Shown piece by piece: positions 10,126 through 21,312 of a stretch of 52,328 bases of DNA (the first letter of the stretch is position 1; every line of letters starts with the position of its first letter). A program made the position numbers and the translations under genes. Under the pieces are notes generated by a model that was not told where the DNA came from, ran no database searches, and worked only from the letters and a program-made list of their open reading frames with translations. This DNA is from Chromera velia (taxonomy: Eukaryota; Sar; Chromeraceae): positions 64,001 through 116,328 of the forward strand of contig JAHBMJ010001162.1 in assembly GCA_018398765.1 (NCBI GenBank), given 5' to 3'.

Positions 10126-11187
10126 ATGATACCTGAGGGCATCCAGCTGTGGGGCCGTAAAAATATGATTTCTCCGTTCTCTCGGCGTTTCTCTCCGTCC
10201 GCTGTTGTTTCGGGTGCGTCTTCGGTCTCTGCGGTCTCCGTCTCCGAGTGCCTCAGACTCTCTGAACGCTCCTTCGCTTCCCTCACAGCACCAGCACGGG
10301 GGCGCAGGGCATCGATGCATCGAGCGACTCAGCATTTCAGACCCGAGGGCAGTGTGCAATTTGAAGAGCAGAACAAACTCCTGCCCAAGAAGAAGTCAGT
10401 ACTGGTCGTTGGAGACGGCGACCTCTCCTTCGCTGCGAGTCTGGTGCATCACGTCGACTCCCCAAGCTGTTTGACTGCTTCGGTATATGAGTCACAGAAA
10501 CAGTTTCTGCGTCTGTACGGAGGTGCAGAGAACAGAGATGCGCCAGGAATGCTGAACCTCCGAAGGCTGGAGCACTTTGGTGCCAAAGTGAAATTTGGCA
10601 TTGATGCGACGAACCTCCACCTGATGAGAGAGGAGTTTGACTGCGTGATCTTCAATTTTCCCTACCCGATAGAGGGACCACCAGGTCCAAACCGACGAAT
10701 CCATCTGGACGCGTTTTGGGACGAGTGCGCACTTTTGTTGCGCTTGTACTTTGAGAGCGCGTCCAAGGCACTCACCTATCCAGATGGGGAGGTGTGGACT
10801 TCATTGGTCAACAAGCAGTTCTCCATGTGGCGACTGGAAGAGGGAGCACGAAGCGCAGGGCTGGAGGTTGTTGACGTGTTCCCCTTCCGCCGTGAGCTTT
10901 TTCGTTACTACACGTCACGGTTTGGGGACAGGAGGGAGCACGTGAAGGGAGCGAGTTCGTTGAAGTGCAAGGAAGGTGAGTATGTGTTAGCAGAGCGGGC
11001 AAAGTATTATGTTCTGAAGAGACGGGGGCAGAGTGAAAAGAAACGAAGGGGCGGTTCATCAGGCGGGCAGCCTGAGGAGCTGCGGGCATGTGGGGGAGGA
11101 GCGGTGCCGGGCACTCTATCATCCGCCTGTGGGAGCTCATTCGATGGTGGACCGTCTATTGGAAAACGGAAGAAGAGGAAGAGATGA
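10126..11187 (+). CDS. DUF2431 / BMT5-like methyltransferase domain protein
   Basis: Single exon, 353 aa from the ATG at 10126; an internal ATG (MHRATQHFRP) is an alternative start. The Rossmann motif VLVVGDGDLSFAASLV matches the G-E/D-G-D/N-F/L-S-F signature of the family that includes yeast Bmt5, the 25S rRNA uridine-N3 methyltransferase. A second family hallmark is FDCVIFNFPYPIEGP, followed by an aromatic/Leu-rich helix (DAFWDECALLLRLYF). About 65 residues before the fold are Ser/Arg-rich with few acidic residues, so an organelle transit peptide is possible if the first ATG is used. The C-terminal 70 residues are basic and end KRKKRKR, a nuclear/nucleolar-type signal. The likely role is AdoMet-dependent rRNA base methylation; exact target inferred only by family. 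Confidence 0.85.
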   Translation: MIPEGIQLWGRKNMISPFSRRFSPSAVVSGASSVSAVSVSECLRLSERSFASLTAPARGRRASMHRATQHFRPEGSVQFEEQNKLLPKKKSVLVVGDGDLSFAASLVHHVDSPSCLTASVYESQKQFLRLYGGAENRDAPGMLNLRRLEHFGAKVKFGIDATNLHLMREEFDCVIFNFPYPIEGPPGPNRRIHLDAFWDECALLLRLYFESASKALTYPDGEVWTSLVNKQFSMWRLEEGARSAGLEVVDVFPFRRELFRYYTSRFGDRREHVKGASSLKCKEGEYVLAERAKYYVLKRRGQSEKKRRGGSSGGQPEELRACGGGAVPGTLSSACGSSFDGGPSIGKRKKRKR

Positions 11188-11664
11188 GTCAGGACGCAAT
11201 TTGAATGCTTTTTTGTTTAGAAGTGGAAACTTCATTTCATCGATTGAACATCCCACAGGTGCTCAAATTGAATGTGAGACGCTCTTTGTGCCTCGCTCAG
11301 AAAGAGAAATTCTTTTGAGTGAACGGACTGCATGCTGCTGTAATTTCCCCCCTAGGGCTTTCTGCACTGTCATCTTTCTAGAAAACTGCTGCTCTCGGTC
11401 GTTTCGAGTGATCCCCTCTGACAAACACTATCTCTATCTGTGTGGGTGGGTGCTGTCTCGCTTTCTTTCCTCCCTTTTCTCCTTCCTCCGTTTCTTTTTT
11501 TTTTCGTCAACAGGCGTGATACTCTCAAACACAAAATTCAGTGACCTCCATCCGATCTCAATTATGCTCTGCCTCCCTGTCCCTACGTCTTCTACGTCTC
11601 CCTCCCTCCCCAGCTAATCCTGAGGGCCTCTCTCTCTATGGGCGGGCGCGCGTGTGCGTGGTGG

Positions 11665-11714
<50 letters not shown>

Positions 11715-12551
11715 CTGTCTCTCTCGATCTTGCTGTCTTCTCATCTCTTTATCAGTCTGCCTCAGGATCTCCTCCAAACTCACCCAGACGATGTACATCG
11801 CGTGCCGAAGTGTTTGGGTGCTCGTGTGACTGCCTAGGTCACTGCATCATTTGAATTTGAAAAGGTTTAATTGTAAAAAGAAACGACTGCATGTGTTTTT
11901 TAGTCTGTCGCTCTCTTTGGCTATGTATTCGAAGTATTTACGCTTGTCGTGTCAGATCTCTCTATTATGTACGCGAGCTTGGTTTTAAAATGATGTATGC
12001 CCTCCCCTGTTAAAGAGTATTTTATTCGCTAAAATACCAACTTGGATAGCTAGCGAGATAACGAACTGTGTTACGAACAATACTAATAGTCAAGTAGTAA
12101 CAGAAATTATGCTTCTATAGATTATCGTCGTGTTCGATTATTCTCGTGACTTACTGCTTGACAGTGCTTGTAGCACTGCTTACATCTAGCTGTCATTCAT
12201 ATTCCATAGTTTTTGAATGATATAGCGGGAAGGCCTAGCGCGGAACCAATCAATCAATCAATATGCTTAAATGTTTGTTAGTTTATTTTCTGATATCTAT
12301 ATCAGTAGTTGCGGATAAGTTTTTTTACATAAAATTCTGTCTAATTCTGTGATACAGAGAAGCTAGCTGCCGAACAGGCATCCACACTGCGGCCAAGGAT
12401 AGGTTAGGAGAGGAGAGGATTGCTTTGAATGCTTTCCTAGGGTGCCTCGCGGTCCATGCACTGCCGGACGGCGGACCTCGACTTAATTGCACAATCCGAA
12501 GTAGCTATGGCATGACCACCACCTCAGCCTGCATGAGAGCCCAACTTGAGG
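11188..12551. other. Convergent intergenic region with GT/GA microsatellite
   Basis: Lies between the 3' ends of the methyltransferase (+) and histidine kinase (-). 11663-11715 is (GT)n followed by (GA)n. 11830-12360 is AT-rich. A short LINE-like 3' tail is annotated separately at about 12222-12264. The remainder shows nothing coding. Confidence 0.7.
12222..12264 (+). mobile_element. Short LINE-like 3' terminus with (AATC)n tail
   Basis: The segment around ATAGCGGGAAGGCCTAG and CGGAAC followed by (AATC)4 matches, with about two small indels and few substitutions, the reverse complement of 51637-51690. There the same block lies downstream of a LINE-type ORF and is also followed by a tetranucleotide tail. 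Only the last 30 bp or so is shared, so this is a very short 5'-truncated insertion or a shared 3' end signal. Confidence 0.5.
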
Positions 12552-15500
12552 TTAGAAAACACTTCTAGAACTGCGCGAAACACTGCCAGACACCGCTTTT
12601 CTGTCCTCTCGTGGTCTGTTTTCCAATTCTCTCAGTGTTTTTGCAAGCTTGGAAGCCTGCAAAGGCTTGAAGATAACGCGGTCCGCCCCCGCTTTCAGAA
12701 ATTCTGCCTGCGCCTCTGGCGTCGCATCGCCGGTGCATCCGACAATGAAAGGGCGGGGTTTGGCCATGCTGCTCCCCTCCGTCTCTTTCTCAATAACATC
12801 AAAAAAGGACACCATACGGCGGACTGCCTCTGGTCCTTCCATCCTTGCCATGTTTTTGTCTGTGAGGATGAATCTGAAAAAAAGGTTTTGGGAGATGACA
12901 AGGTCACAAGCCTCGTCCCCATCCTCGGCAGTGTGCACTGAAAACCCGAGACGGCGAATGGCTGCCGACCCAGCCATGAGACAGAAACGGTCGTCGTCGA
13001 CGAGAAGAACGTCGGCGGTGAGGTTTGGAGCACTAGTGGTCACACTGGCTGGATCTCTGAATGCTTTGGCACTAGATGTGATCTCGGGGGTCGACTGTGG
13101 GGTCTCAGACTGTTGATGATCACCTGGATTCACACGAAGGGCAGCGGAGGATGAGGATGAGTTAATTTGAGGGGAGGAAGGAGACATGTCTCTACTGACT
13201 GGAATTTCTTCAATGGAGAGAGGGACAGCGTCCGTTCTCTTTTCGTTCTCCAAATTGCTTGGTAGGCTTCCTTCTTCTCCTTCTCCTCTCTGCTCTTTTC
13301 TTTCCCTTTTGCCTTCACACTCTCCTTCTTTCTCTAGAGAAGCTGCAATTCCACTTTTTTGCCTCCCGAGGAAGGGAGAGGGGACCTCTTCTGCAGACAT
13401 CTGAAGGAGAGGGGACACCATCGGCGTGCGAGCAGAAGATGCAACACCCCGGCAGAAACGAGACGGCCTGCCCTGTGATGGTGACACTTTCTCATTCTCC
13501 GTCTCTTTCTCTTTCTGACTAATCTCCGTGTCATTAGGAAACGATCTCTCTGGACACGCAGCAGCAGCAGCAGGAGACCCCCCTCCCCCGAGGGATCCCC
13601 CTCTCGCCGGACTCATACACGAAGAAGGGGCGTGGGATGAATCGAGGACGGGCACAAAAATTGTAAAAAAAAACGAACTTCCCTCCCCTCTGCCCTGACT
13701 CTCCACACCCACACTACCACCTGCATGCGCCTCCACAAAACTCTTACAGATGCACAGACCTAAACCCGTCCCTCCCCCATTCTGCAACTCTCCCGCCCTG
13801 ACTTGACCATAGGGTCTGAAAAGTTTACCGCTGTCTTCTTGACTTAGACCCGCCCCTGTGTCAGTCACAGCCACGTGAAGAACAACGAATGGACAACGAA
13901 CCTCCTTTCCCTCAGACCGACTCGCTTCTAATTCAACGGCCCTTTTCATCTGCATACTGGCAGACCGAGACGTGCTCTCGGAATTGTCTGCAGCGCTCGT
14001 CTCTGCAGGTGTCGGCAGTCGCACCTCAAACTTCAAGTGCACGGATCCTTGGGGGGTGAACTTTTTGGCATTGCTGAGCAGATTGGAGATTACTTGCTCG
14101 AGTCTTGAAAAATCTGCAACCCCAAGAGGGCGGGAGGAGAGGACTTCTTCAGCCTCAGGTGAGACACTCAGGGCCCATTCGAATCGGACGGAAGGGTAAG
14201 TGCCTTGACGCCGAGCGACTGAGTCCTCCCCAACGGACGGATGAGTACCTTGAGGGGAGAAGAGAGAACCCCCCTGTGCAGCTGCACGTTCGGCCCAGTC
14301 CCTTAGGCGGGTGGGAACGAAGTTGTACTCAAATTTTCCCTTACTGATCTTCTCCAGCTGCAAAACATCGTCACAGACAGTCTTCATTTTGTCGATCTGG
14401 GTTGCCATGAACGCTGCCAGCCGTCGGAGTCGTGCGGACTCTTTCTGGGCAGTCTCTGCGAATTTCTTCAGGTGGGAGTGCTCTTTATCCTCCTCCTTCT
14501 TCTGGGCGCTCGTCTTCATGTTGCTGTCTATTGCTTGTCTCCCGAGCTCTTTGAGAGATTCAAGAAATTCATACAGAAGAAGAGACGCCCCGCTCATCGG
14601 GTTTCTCATCTCGTGCATGATGTAGCTGAGGAAGGCGTCTCGTGATTGTTCTGCCGAGACTCGCTGTTGCACTTCCTTCTCGGCATCCGAGTCTGATTCG
14701 GACAAGGACTTCAGAGGAAGTCTACGGAGTGCAATGGCAATCAGAAAAGGAAGAAGTACGCAAGTCAACTGATAAAATGCGAACTCCGTAGAGTACTTCT
14801 CTAGCTCTCCGGTGAACAGACTTGCAGCGTACACGCCGCTGAGCGTCCACAGGGTCGAGTCCACCAAGTTGAGTGTCATGAAGTGCCAATAGGAGAAGTG
14901 GAGATTCATCAGGAAAAGTTTCCAGAAGTAAGCTGCATATACACAGCAAGGGGAGATGGCATCAAAGACCCTTAGTCAACAGAACTTAATTTCAAAGACG
15001 GTCACATGGAACGAACAGAGAAAAGTTAAACAAGGTCAGTCAATTTTCCCCCGACAGACCTGACTGCCCGAGACCGTTCAGGTACAGAGGAAGTGAAGCA
15101 TCCCATACTGAGATACCAAAGCGCAAAAGCACGTTGCACCCCAGTACTCCAGCGAAAGTGATCCACTCTCGATTCGCCGCAGTTAAATGACGTTTTTGCA
15201 AAAAGAATTCCGGCGATACGGCTGCAACGAGGCAAAGGAGGCCGAAGAACCCCCCCGTCAGGTCTGTCAGGTAAGCTTTTCCCAACAGTCCCATCACTGT
15301 CAAGAAAGCCGCGATTACACCAGCCACTGGACGGATGCACGGGCCAAGATACTTGAGCTGCAACAGACGCAACACGCAGAAGAATGTATACACAGGTATA
15401 TATATAGTTGCACGTTTTTGCATCACCTCCGTACAACAACCCAGGCCTTGGTTGTGCTCTTACCTGTCGCTCAAAACACTTTCTCCTGTGCGCCTCTGAT

Positions 15501-15577
15501 ATTTCGCTTGCATGTGCTTTTGTGCTGGTCGGACCAGAAGGGCTGCTTTCGGGGGACGAAGCAGCTGTTGCAAACAT
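12552..15577 (-). CDS. Membrane hybrid histidine kinase with receiver domain
   Basis: Three exons: 15577-15464, 15357-15060 and 14932-12552 (donors GTAAGA and GTCTGT; acceptors TTGCAG and ATGCAG). Phases agree and the product is about 930 aa. A short polar N-terminus leads into about five or six hydrophobic segments (residues about 40-205). The dimerisation/phosphoacceptor box is FLSYIMHEMRNPMSG, with the His near 244. The kinase core has an N-box (QVISNLLSNAKKF), G1 (DTGAG) and G2 (GGGTGLGL) at about 420-530. A Ser/Glu-rich linker of about 200 residues follows. The receiver (about 780-920) has the acidic cluster VLLVDDD, the phospho-Asp in ILTDKNM, CTGDA and the Lys in IFKPL. All catalytic residues are present, so an active His-Asp relay is expected at a membrane. 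The ligand is unknown. No separate phosphotransfer protein is in the window. Confidence 0.9.
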
Positions 15578-16262
15578 GGTAAAGAGGCCGCCGGCGAGTC
15601 TGCAGTATATATATATGTCTTTTGTGTTGCTCAGTGCGATGTGATTGCCAGAAAAAGAATTCAATAGAGCTAAAGATCCGAGCAATGCATGGAACTCTGG
15701 AAACACGAGTTCAAATGGAAATTTCGAGGAAAGGTTGCCTGAATGTCGAGCAGACAATAAACGGGATCGGACGCGGTGACAGGTCAGAAAGAGCATGCAT
15801 GTATGGCAGTCGCGATCGAATTCATGGCATCCGCGAGATCGCGCGCGGTACGTTTCATTCGCGTACATAGAATTCCGGCCTTCGGGTCCCATTAGGTAAT
15901 CTCACTTATAAAACGACATTTTTGAGCTTGGATGGGACAGTGTGACTGTAGACGGATGGCTGCCTGACCTGGCCATGCAGGCATATGCGTGCGTGCGTCA
16001 TAGAACATTGCACATGCATGCAGTCGCACGGATACCAATCTGTTGCCACCGTCTCTCTCTGTTCTTTTCTTTTTCCCGACCAATCTCAAATGAAAAGTGG
16101 CACAGAAGCTACGACATTCAAAACGAAGACCAGATCTGAGATCGTGATAATTTTCCGATGCGATTCGTACTGTTTTCAGGCTAAAATGGCGATATTTTTT
16201 ATCTTTTCATTTCTGTTTGGCGTGTAGAAAAGCCTGGAGCAGGGGGGCGGCTACGCCGCCAG
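15578..16262. other. Divergent promoter region, histidine kinase / Cys-rich AT-hook protein
   Basis: A run of alternating T and A at 15606-15617 lies about 30 bp upstream of the kinase ATG on the minus strand and could serve as its TATA box. The rest is of mixed composition; its open frames have no recognisable content. Confidence 0.4.
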
Positions 16263-17135
16263 ATGATGGCTCGTCCTCTACCTCCTTTACTCTATGAAAG
16301 TTGGCAGCGGGTAAGTGCAGGAACATGTGACTGGGTAGAGAGGGAAGAAGTTGAACGCGTTTTGAGAGAAAGAGATGTAGAAGTGGGAAGCCAGAAGGTA
16401 GTCCGAGACGATCACGTAAATTATGTGTTGCTGGGAGTGACGTCGCCTGGAGAAACTCTCCGGATATGGTGTGGAACGGAAACGGCAGGCCCACGGGATG
16501 GAGGAAAGAAAGCTAAACAGATTGCTGCTGCTCGTGTGTTCGGTTTGGGAAAACCGAAAGGTTTTTTCTTTCATTTCTCGTCAGAGCCAGGGAAAGGGAC
16601 ACCGTGGCTGTCTTGTTTAGACAGAAGCAGCGTGAGGGTGTATGTGGTGGATGTTGTGAAATCACAGACGGTCTCCTACGAAGTGGAGGCTGATTTCACA
16701 GGTGCTCTTTATGCAATAGAATATGCGAGAGGGCGGATTATGAAATGGACCCGTCCTTTCAAGAAAATCCAAGTGCGGGGCGCATTCATAGGAAGGGGGG
16801 AGATGGAGAAGCTAGAAGAAGAGACGATGAGAGGTCTCGTTTTTACCTATGGGCCCGAGTGGAAGGCTCGGATGGTCGATGAGGATGGAACATGGCTCTA
16901 TGGATTGCCCCTGTTGTGGGCGCATGTGTGTGGCCGCTGTTTTCGTTGTGGGGGGTGTGTAAAAGAGTGTGGCGGTGCAAGAAGTTGTTCGGTTGTTCTT
17001 CCCCCTTTGCCTCCCCGTAGAGGCGTTGGACGGCCTCGCAATGCATGTGACATCTGCCGAAGAGACCCCAGAAACGTCAGGTGCCTGCAAGATGGTCAGT
17101 GCGCTGCCCGTGCAGAAGCTCGTGCAGAGACTTAA
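16263..17135 (+). CDS. Unrecognised protein with Cys clusters and an AT-hook-like motif
   Basis: Single ORF of 290 aa starting at tandem ATGs. I do not recognise the family. The first 220 residues are a mixed alpha/beta-looking sequence with alternating hydrophobics (SSVRVYVVDVVKSQTVSYEV) and no low complexity, which argues for a real folded protein. At about 225-245 there is a tight Cys cluster (CGRCFRCGGCVKEC) suited to zinc binding. Next comes PPRRGVGRPRN, matching the G-R-P core of an AT-hook. A second Cys group (CDIC..CLQDGQC) ends the protein. Zinc and DNA binding are inferences from these motifs. A domesticated transposon protein or a nuclear factor are both possible. It shares a 685-bp spacer with the divergent histidine kinase. 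Confidence 0.6.
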   Translation: MMARPLPPLLYESWQRVSAGTCDWVEREEVERVLRERDVEVGSQKVVRDDHVNYVLLGVTSPGETLRIWCGTETAGPRDGGKKAKQIAAARVFGLGKPKGFFFHFSSEPGKGTPWLSCLDRSSVRVYVVDVVKSQTVSYEVEADFTGALYAIEYARGRIMKWTRPFKKIQVRGAFIGRGEMEKLEEETMRGLVFTYGPEWKARMVDEDGTWLYGLPLLWAHVCGRCFRCGGCVKECGGARSCSVVLPPLPPRRGVGRPRNACDICRRDPRNVRCLQDGQCAARAEARAET

Positions 17136-17609
17136 TTTAGAAAATAACAGACATTTGAGTGTTTTTATACTTTTTGTGGGTCATTACTAAGTTTTCTATT
17201 TAAAATAAAATTTATACTTGTGTGGCTGATTTCTATCTATTTTTTTAGAGATTTGTTGTTTTTTTCTCTATAGAAAGTCCCTACGATGTCTATTTATGAT
17301 TGAGATTACCTAATGCACGCTCTACGTCCTGACGCACGGGGACTCAATTCACATGAACTGCCCATGCATACAACTCAGACCGCAAGTGCCATAATTGCCA
17401 GGCTAGATGACTACTGACTGGTTTCTATCGACATTCACGTCCAACCGTGCAGCTGTACCTTTTCTCGATTTCCTGTGGAGCGTGCCTTCCAGTCGTCCTT
17501 TCTGAATTCTGTTGGGACCAGACCATTCATTGCCGTCTCCTCTTCCCGTCTCCGCCCGTCTCCTTCGATTCCTCTTGCCGGTGCGGCCTGGACTGTTCAG
17601 ATCCAGACA
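17136..17609. other. Intergenic, AT-rich 5' half
   Basis: 17140-17260 is AT-rich and could hold the polyadenylation region of the preceding gene (AATAAA-like at about 17202). The second half is the 5' flank of the secreted protein gene. Nothing else seen. Confidence 0.5.
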
Positions 17610-18398
17610 ATGCACGTCGGTGTGTTTTATCTGATGGCTTGTGTGGCCTCTATCACATCAGCAGCAGGAAGAGAGACCAGTCCGACCCCCCCTGTCTTGC
17701 CCGAAGCCTTCACATGCAACTTCACGGAGTACACTGCGCCTCTTACAGCTGCCCCACCGCTAGCCCATGGCATGCCGGAGCCTCCATTCAAGGCAACGCG
17801 AGGGTTCACTTACTATGACTGGAGCCGAAAGGCTATGATTGAAGAGCGGTACGACTACTGCGTGAACGTCTTTCCTTTCGGAAACGATTTCCCTTGCACG
17901 TTCTTTAACGTGGACGGCGTCTCCTATCTGATCTCGTTCGGGAAGACCCAACACCTGCCTCCGTGCTGCATCTTCGGAGAACCCTGGTACCCGATCCGTC
18001 CCGACTTTCTCCGTGCGAGCGTTGACATTGCGTTTGAGGGGTCCCTTCCATGGGACCGCCAGAACGCCTCATGGTTCACCACCACCACCATCCCCCCTCC
18101 CGCTGGGCCTTTCAAGTACGCCTTCAAGGAACCCCTCCCGTCTGCTGACTCTGATGAGAGAGCCGTGTACTCCTCCTTCTCTTTCCCGGGGGTCGAAGGG
18201 TGGGCGATCCAGAATTTCTTCAACGTGAGGAATGAAGCGCCCTCCGCGTCAGTGTGGGAACTGCCAGACATCTGCGTACCCCCACAGAACCAATCTGTCC
18301 CTGACTGCGGATTCTTCAACAGCCATGGCGGCTCGACGTTCCGAGCTCCAGTCGGACAGAGCGCATTTGCATCAATGGCTGAGATGCATGTGGCATGA
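17610..18398 (+). CDS. Secreted protein resembling the protist ependymin-like family
   Basis: 262 aa from the ATG at 17610, chosen because a signal peptide (MHVGVFYLMACVASITSAAG) starts there; the frame stays open upstream. The mature part carries paired cysteines (CNFT, YDYCVNVF, FPCTFF, PPCCIFG, WELPDIC, PDCGF). It shows a pattern I associate with a widespread family of secreted protist and algal proteins of ependymin-like fold: YYDW near the start, a CC pair in the middle, a FSFPG...W segment, and a WELPxxC ending. Candidate N-glycosylation sites are NFT, NAS and NQS. Role: probably extracellular or lysosomal lipid/ligand binding by analogy with ependymin relatives, not proven. Single exon. 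The assignment rests on remembered motif spacing and needs a profile search. Confidence 0.65.
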   Translation: MHVGVFYLMACVASITSAAGRETSPTPPVLPEAFTCNFTEYTAPLTAAPPLAHGMPEPPFKATRGFTYYDWSRKAMIEERYDYCVNVFPFGNDFPCTFFNVDGVSYLISFGKTQHLPPCCIFGEPWYPIRPDFLRASVDIAFEGSLPWDRQNASWFTTTTIPPPAGPFKYAFKEPLPSADSDERAVYSSFSFPGVEGWAIQNFFNVRNEAPSASVWELPDICVPPQNQSVPDCGFFNSHGGSTFRAPVGQSAFASMAEMHVA

Positions 18399-20571
18399 GA
18401 ATTTCCCGGCCTAATACAGTCTCTGCTCATCTGCGAAGGCTGCTGCGTGTGTTCGTAGAGTTCTCCAGCAGCTGCGAATACTTGGAGTGTCTTTTCTGTG
18501 AGACGTGTGCATGCTGGCGTTCATGCAAACAGTGGAACTCAATCCAAACGCTTTGCTGCAAGGATTGTGTAAGAAGAGGTGGGAGCGTCATAGATTCTTC
18601 GAGTGTTGACTGTTCTTTATCTAATTTAATGCTCTTTGTGTGTTCAAACTAGTTTGTGGGAATGGTCGGTGATTGGATTGTGGGAAGGTAGCTCGAGATC
18701 GATCGATTTGCCCTGTGCCAGGCTGCATGTGCAGGTCTTATAGTGATTCTGTGTCAGATTGTATGTCGTTCATCCGTTTGGCATGTCGCATGCAAAATGC
18801 TTCAATGCAAATTTAAGTGCATGCTGAGTCACTCCTCTTGACTTCAATTCGTTGCCCAATTGTCGGATTGCATCAAGTAGACATGCACAAACACTGCGGT
18901 TCTTTCTGCAACTGACCTGAGATCGATAAGGAGTCAGACCAGTCATGGATTCTGAGATGTCTACCTGTAAATGTCTGGTAATTCTGAGATGTCTGTCCGT
19001 GATGTGAGTTCGTATACTGCACATGTTCTCGGCGTACTGATGGCGTACTGTAATTATGCTATGATTGACCAAAACCTTTAGATTGACTCACAGGCGGGAA
19101 GATGCCGGAACAATTCAATGTAAACCTATGTAAACCATCGACTCCTAGCATCGACTTGATATGACTGGATTCCATTATTATTGTAAAATTATATAGCGCT
19201 ACTAGTATATAAAAGTCTGTTGTGTACCAAAAATACGTACCCTGGTAGTAGGCTAGTACCCCAAATCTAGGCTCCGCACTACATTAAAAAAAAAAAATAA
19301 AAGATCGGAAAAACTTTTTTTTTATGTATTTTTTTTTTATTTATCATGACAGTCAACAGATAAACAACTGTTGTTCAAGTATTGCAGGAGTGTTGCACAG
19401 GGTGTTGCAAAAACTATGTATGTTTTGGTTGATAAATAAAAAAAGAAAAAAAAGATCGGAAACTTTCTTTTTTTTTCTTCTTTTTTTATTTATGGAGTGA
19501 AGAGCCTAACCTAAAATAAAGATCATGATTGGTCTAGAGGTTGGTTTTCAACAACTTTTCGTGAATCATTTAACAAGAGTTAGACATTCATATAGAAAAC
19601 GCTAAGCCTTATATTACTGCTAGGGAACTGTATAATATTAATCAATCAATAATATTTCCTATAGGCATTGTCTAGGGCATTGTCAGAGTCTGTTAGTTTC
19701 AAGTCTAGCTTCAAGTTTTCACTGTTCATACTCCTTAAGAAAAAATAAGTCTAGATTAAACATATTAATCAATCAATCAATTAAAGAGAAAAATATAGTT
19801 ACAGCTAGAGTTACAGATGGTTCCTAAACTTTAAACTTTCAACTTTCATTGAGTCTTTCAAACTTTTAAACTTAAGCAGTATGAGACTTGTCAGAAAATG
19901 AAAACGCCTGCAAGTGACTTCAAGTTAAGTAAAAAATTTAAAATTTATCTATATCTTTATTGATTCTTTGAGACCTTATCTATAACTCAGTAGATGACTA
20001 AGAACCGATTTCAAACAGTAGTTTAAATTACTGGAATAATGGAATTTGGGGTCCCCGAGGATTACATTGAATGAAAAACTGATTGTTTTTCTCTCCTTCA
20101 GAGTCCTTCTCTCTCTTATTTTGAATGGATGAAGGTTGGTTTAGGGTCTTACAGATATTTGTGGAAAAAGAAGGAATACTCAAAAGAACGACACCAGCAC
20201 CACAGACAAAGAACAGAAACCTGCACAGAGAAGAGAGAGAAGACAAAAAAAGACACGGAATTCAGTGGTATGCACTCAGCATTGTGTAATCATTACGTAC
20301 GTACGCTTAACTAATCGCATGCAATTGAATTCAAGGCTATGACATGAGGCTGACCACCTCTCTACAACGAATGAAGAAAAGGAAGGGGGGCGACACAAAG
20401 AAAAAACGGACACGTGTGCATCCCCCTGATAAACACACCACATCTGTACCGGCTTTGGTTCGTCTTTTTCCTTTCCCTCCCTCTCCTTCCGTACCCTCCC
20501 ATTTCAAGGTTTAATTCCTGGAAATTAATCCTGCCTCCCTTTCCCTTCCTTCCCTCTGCACTGAACGGCCC
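18399..20571. other. AT-rich gene-free region
   Basis: 19140-20030 is strongly AT-rich, with short (AATC)n runs at about 19640 and 19766 like those at the LINE-like tails. A pair of A-tract/T-tract hairpins is annotated separately. No ORF with coding character was found. Confidence 0.75.
19286..19497. repeat. Two related A-tract/T-tract hairpins in inverted context
   Basis: Two units, each an A-rich run, AGATCGGAAA core and T-rich run, lie at 19286-19345 and 19430-19497. The inner flanks (ending TTTATTTATCA and starting TGATAAATAAA) are inverted repeats of each other about 85 bp apart, so the whole block can fold back. Confidence 0.6.
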
Positions 20572-20848
20572 TCATTCCAGATCTAATTCATCCAACGGAT
20601 CGTCCTCATGCGATTCGTCGCGGTCAGAGCTGCACACATAAGGAAACGTGCATGCAGTTATCAACCAATCGCAATGCTGGTACAATGCTGCGCCAGTCTC
20701 TGTAAATGAACCCGTTTTTCCTCAATGTTTCTTAACAGATTCGTTGAAGATGGACCGTCAGACAGGCAGACTTCCTTACATTTTCTCAGATATGGACGTT
20801 TTTAAATGTGGTTTTGTGTGGTGAAATTCATTGTGGCACATGATTTGT

Positions 20849-21312
20849 GCTGCTGAGAGCGCGAAAAGGGTATGCCGCTGGAGTGCTGCTGAGAGCGCGA
20901 GAAGGGTGTGCCGCTGGAGTGCTGCTGAGAGTGCCAGAAGGGTGTGCCGCTTGAGTGCTGCTGAGAGTGCCAGAAGGGTGTGCCGCTTGAGTGCTGCTGA
21001 GAGTGCCAGAAGGGTGTGCCGCTGGAGTGCTGCTGAGAGTGAAAGACGGGGGTGCCGCTTGAGTGCTGCTGAGAGTGCCAGAAGGGTGTGCCGCTTGAGT
21101 GCGAGAGTGAGAGACGGGGGTGCCGCTTGAGTGCTACTGAGAGTGAGAGACGGGGGTGCCGCTTGAGTGCTGCTGAGAGTGTTAGAAGGGTGTGCCGCTT
21201 GAGTGCTGTTGAGAGTGCGAGACGGGGGTGGGGCTGGAGTGCTGCTGAGAGTGCGAGACGGGTGTGCCGCTGGAGTGCTGCTGAGAGTGTGAGACGGGGG
21301 TGCCGCTGGAGT
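20849..21312 (+). repeat. 36-bp minisatellite, 13 units
   Basis: Twelve 36-bp units and one 32-bp unit (21101-21132) run in tandem. The unit starts GCTGCTGAGAGTG and ends CCGCTTGAGT or CCGCTGGAGT. Because 36 is a multiple of three the array is open in a frame that would read AAESARRVCRLS repeatedly; the 32-bp unit shifts the frame. No flanking exon signal supports translation. Confidence 0.9.

Noticed and set aside
15026-15892. 288-residue minus-strand ORF upstream of the kinase
   Set aside because: Only residues from the ATG at 15577 to the GTAAGA donor at 15463 are used; the remainder is intron read-through.
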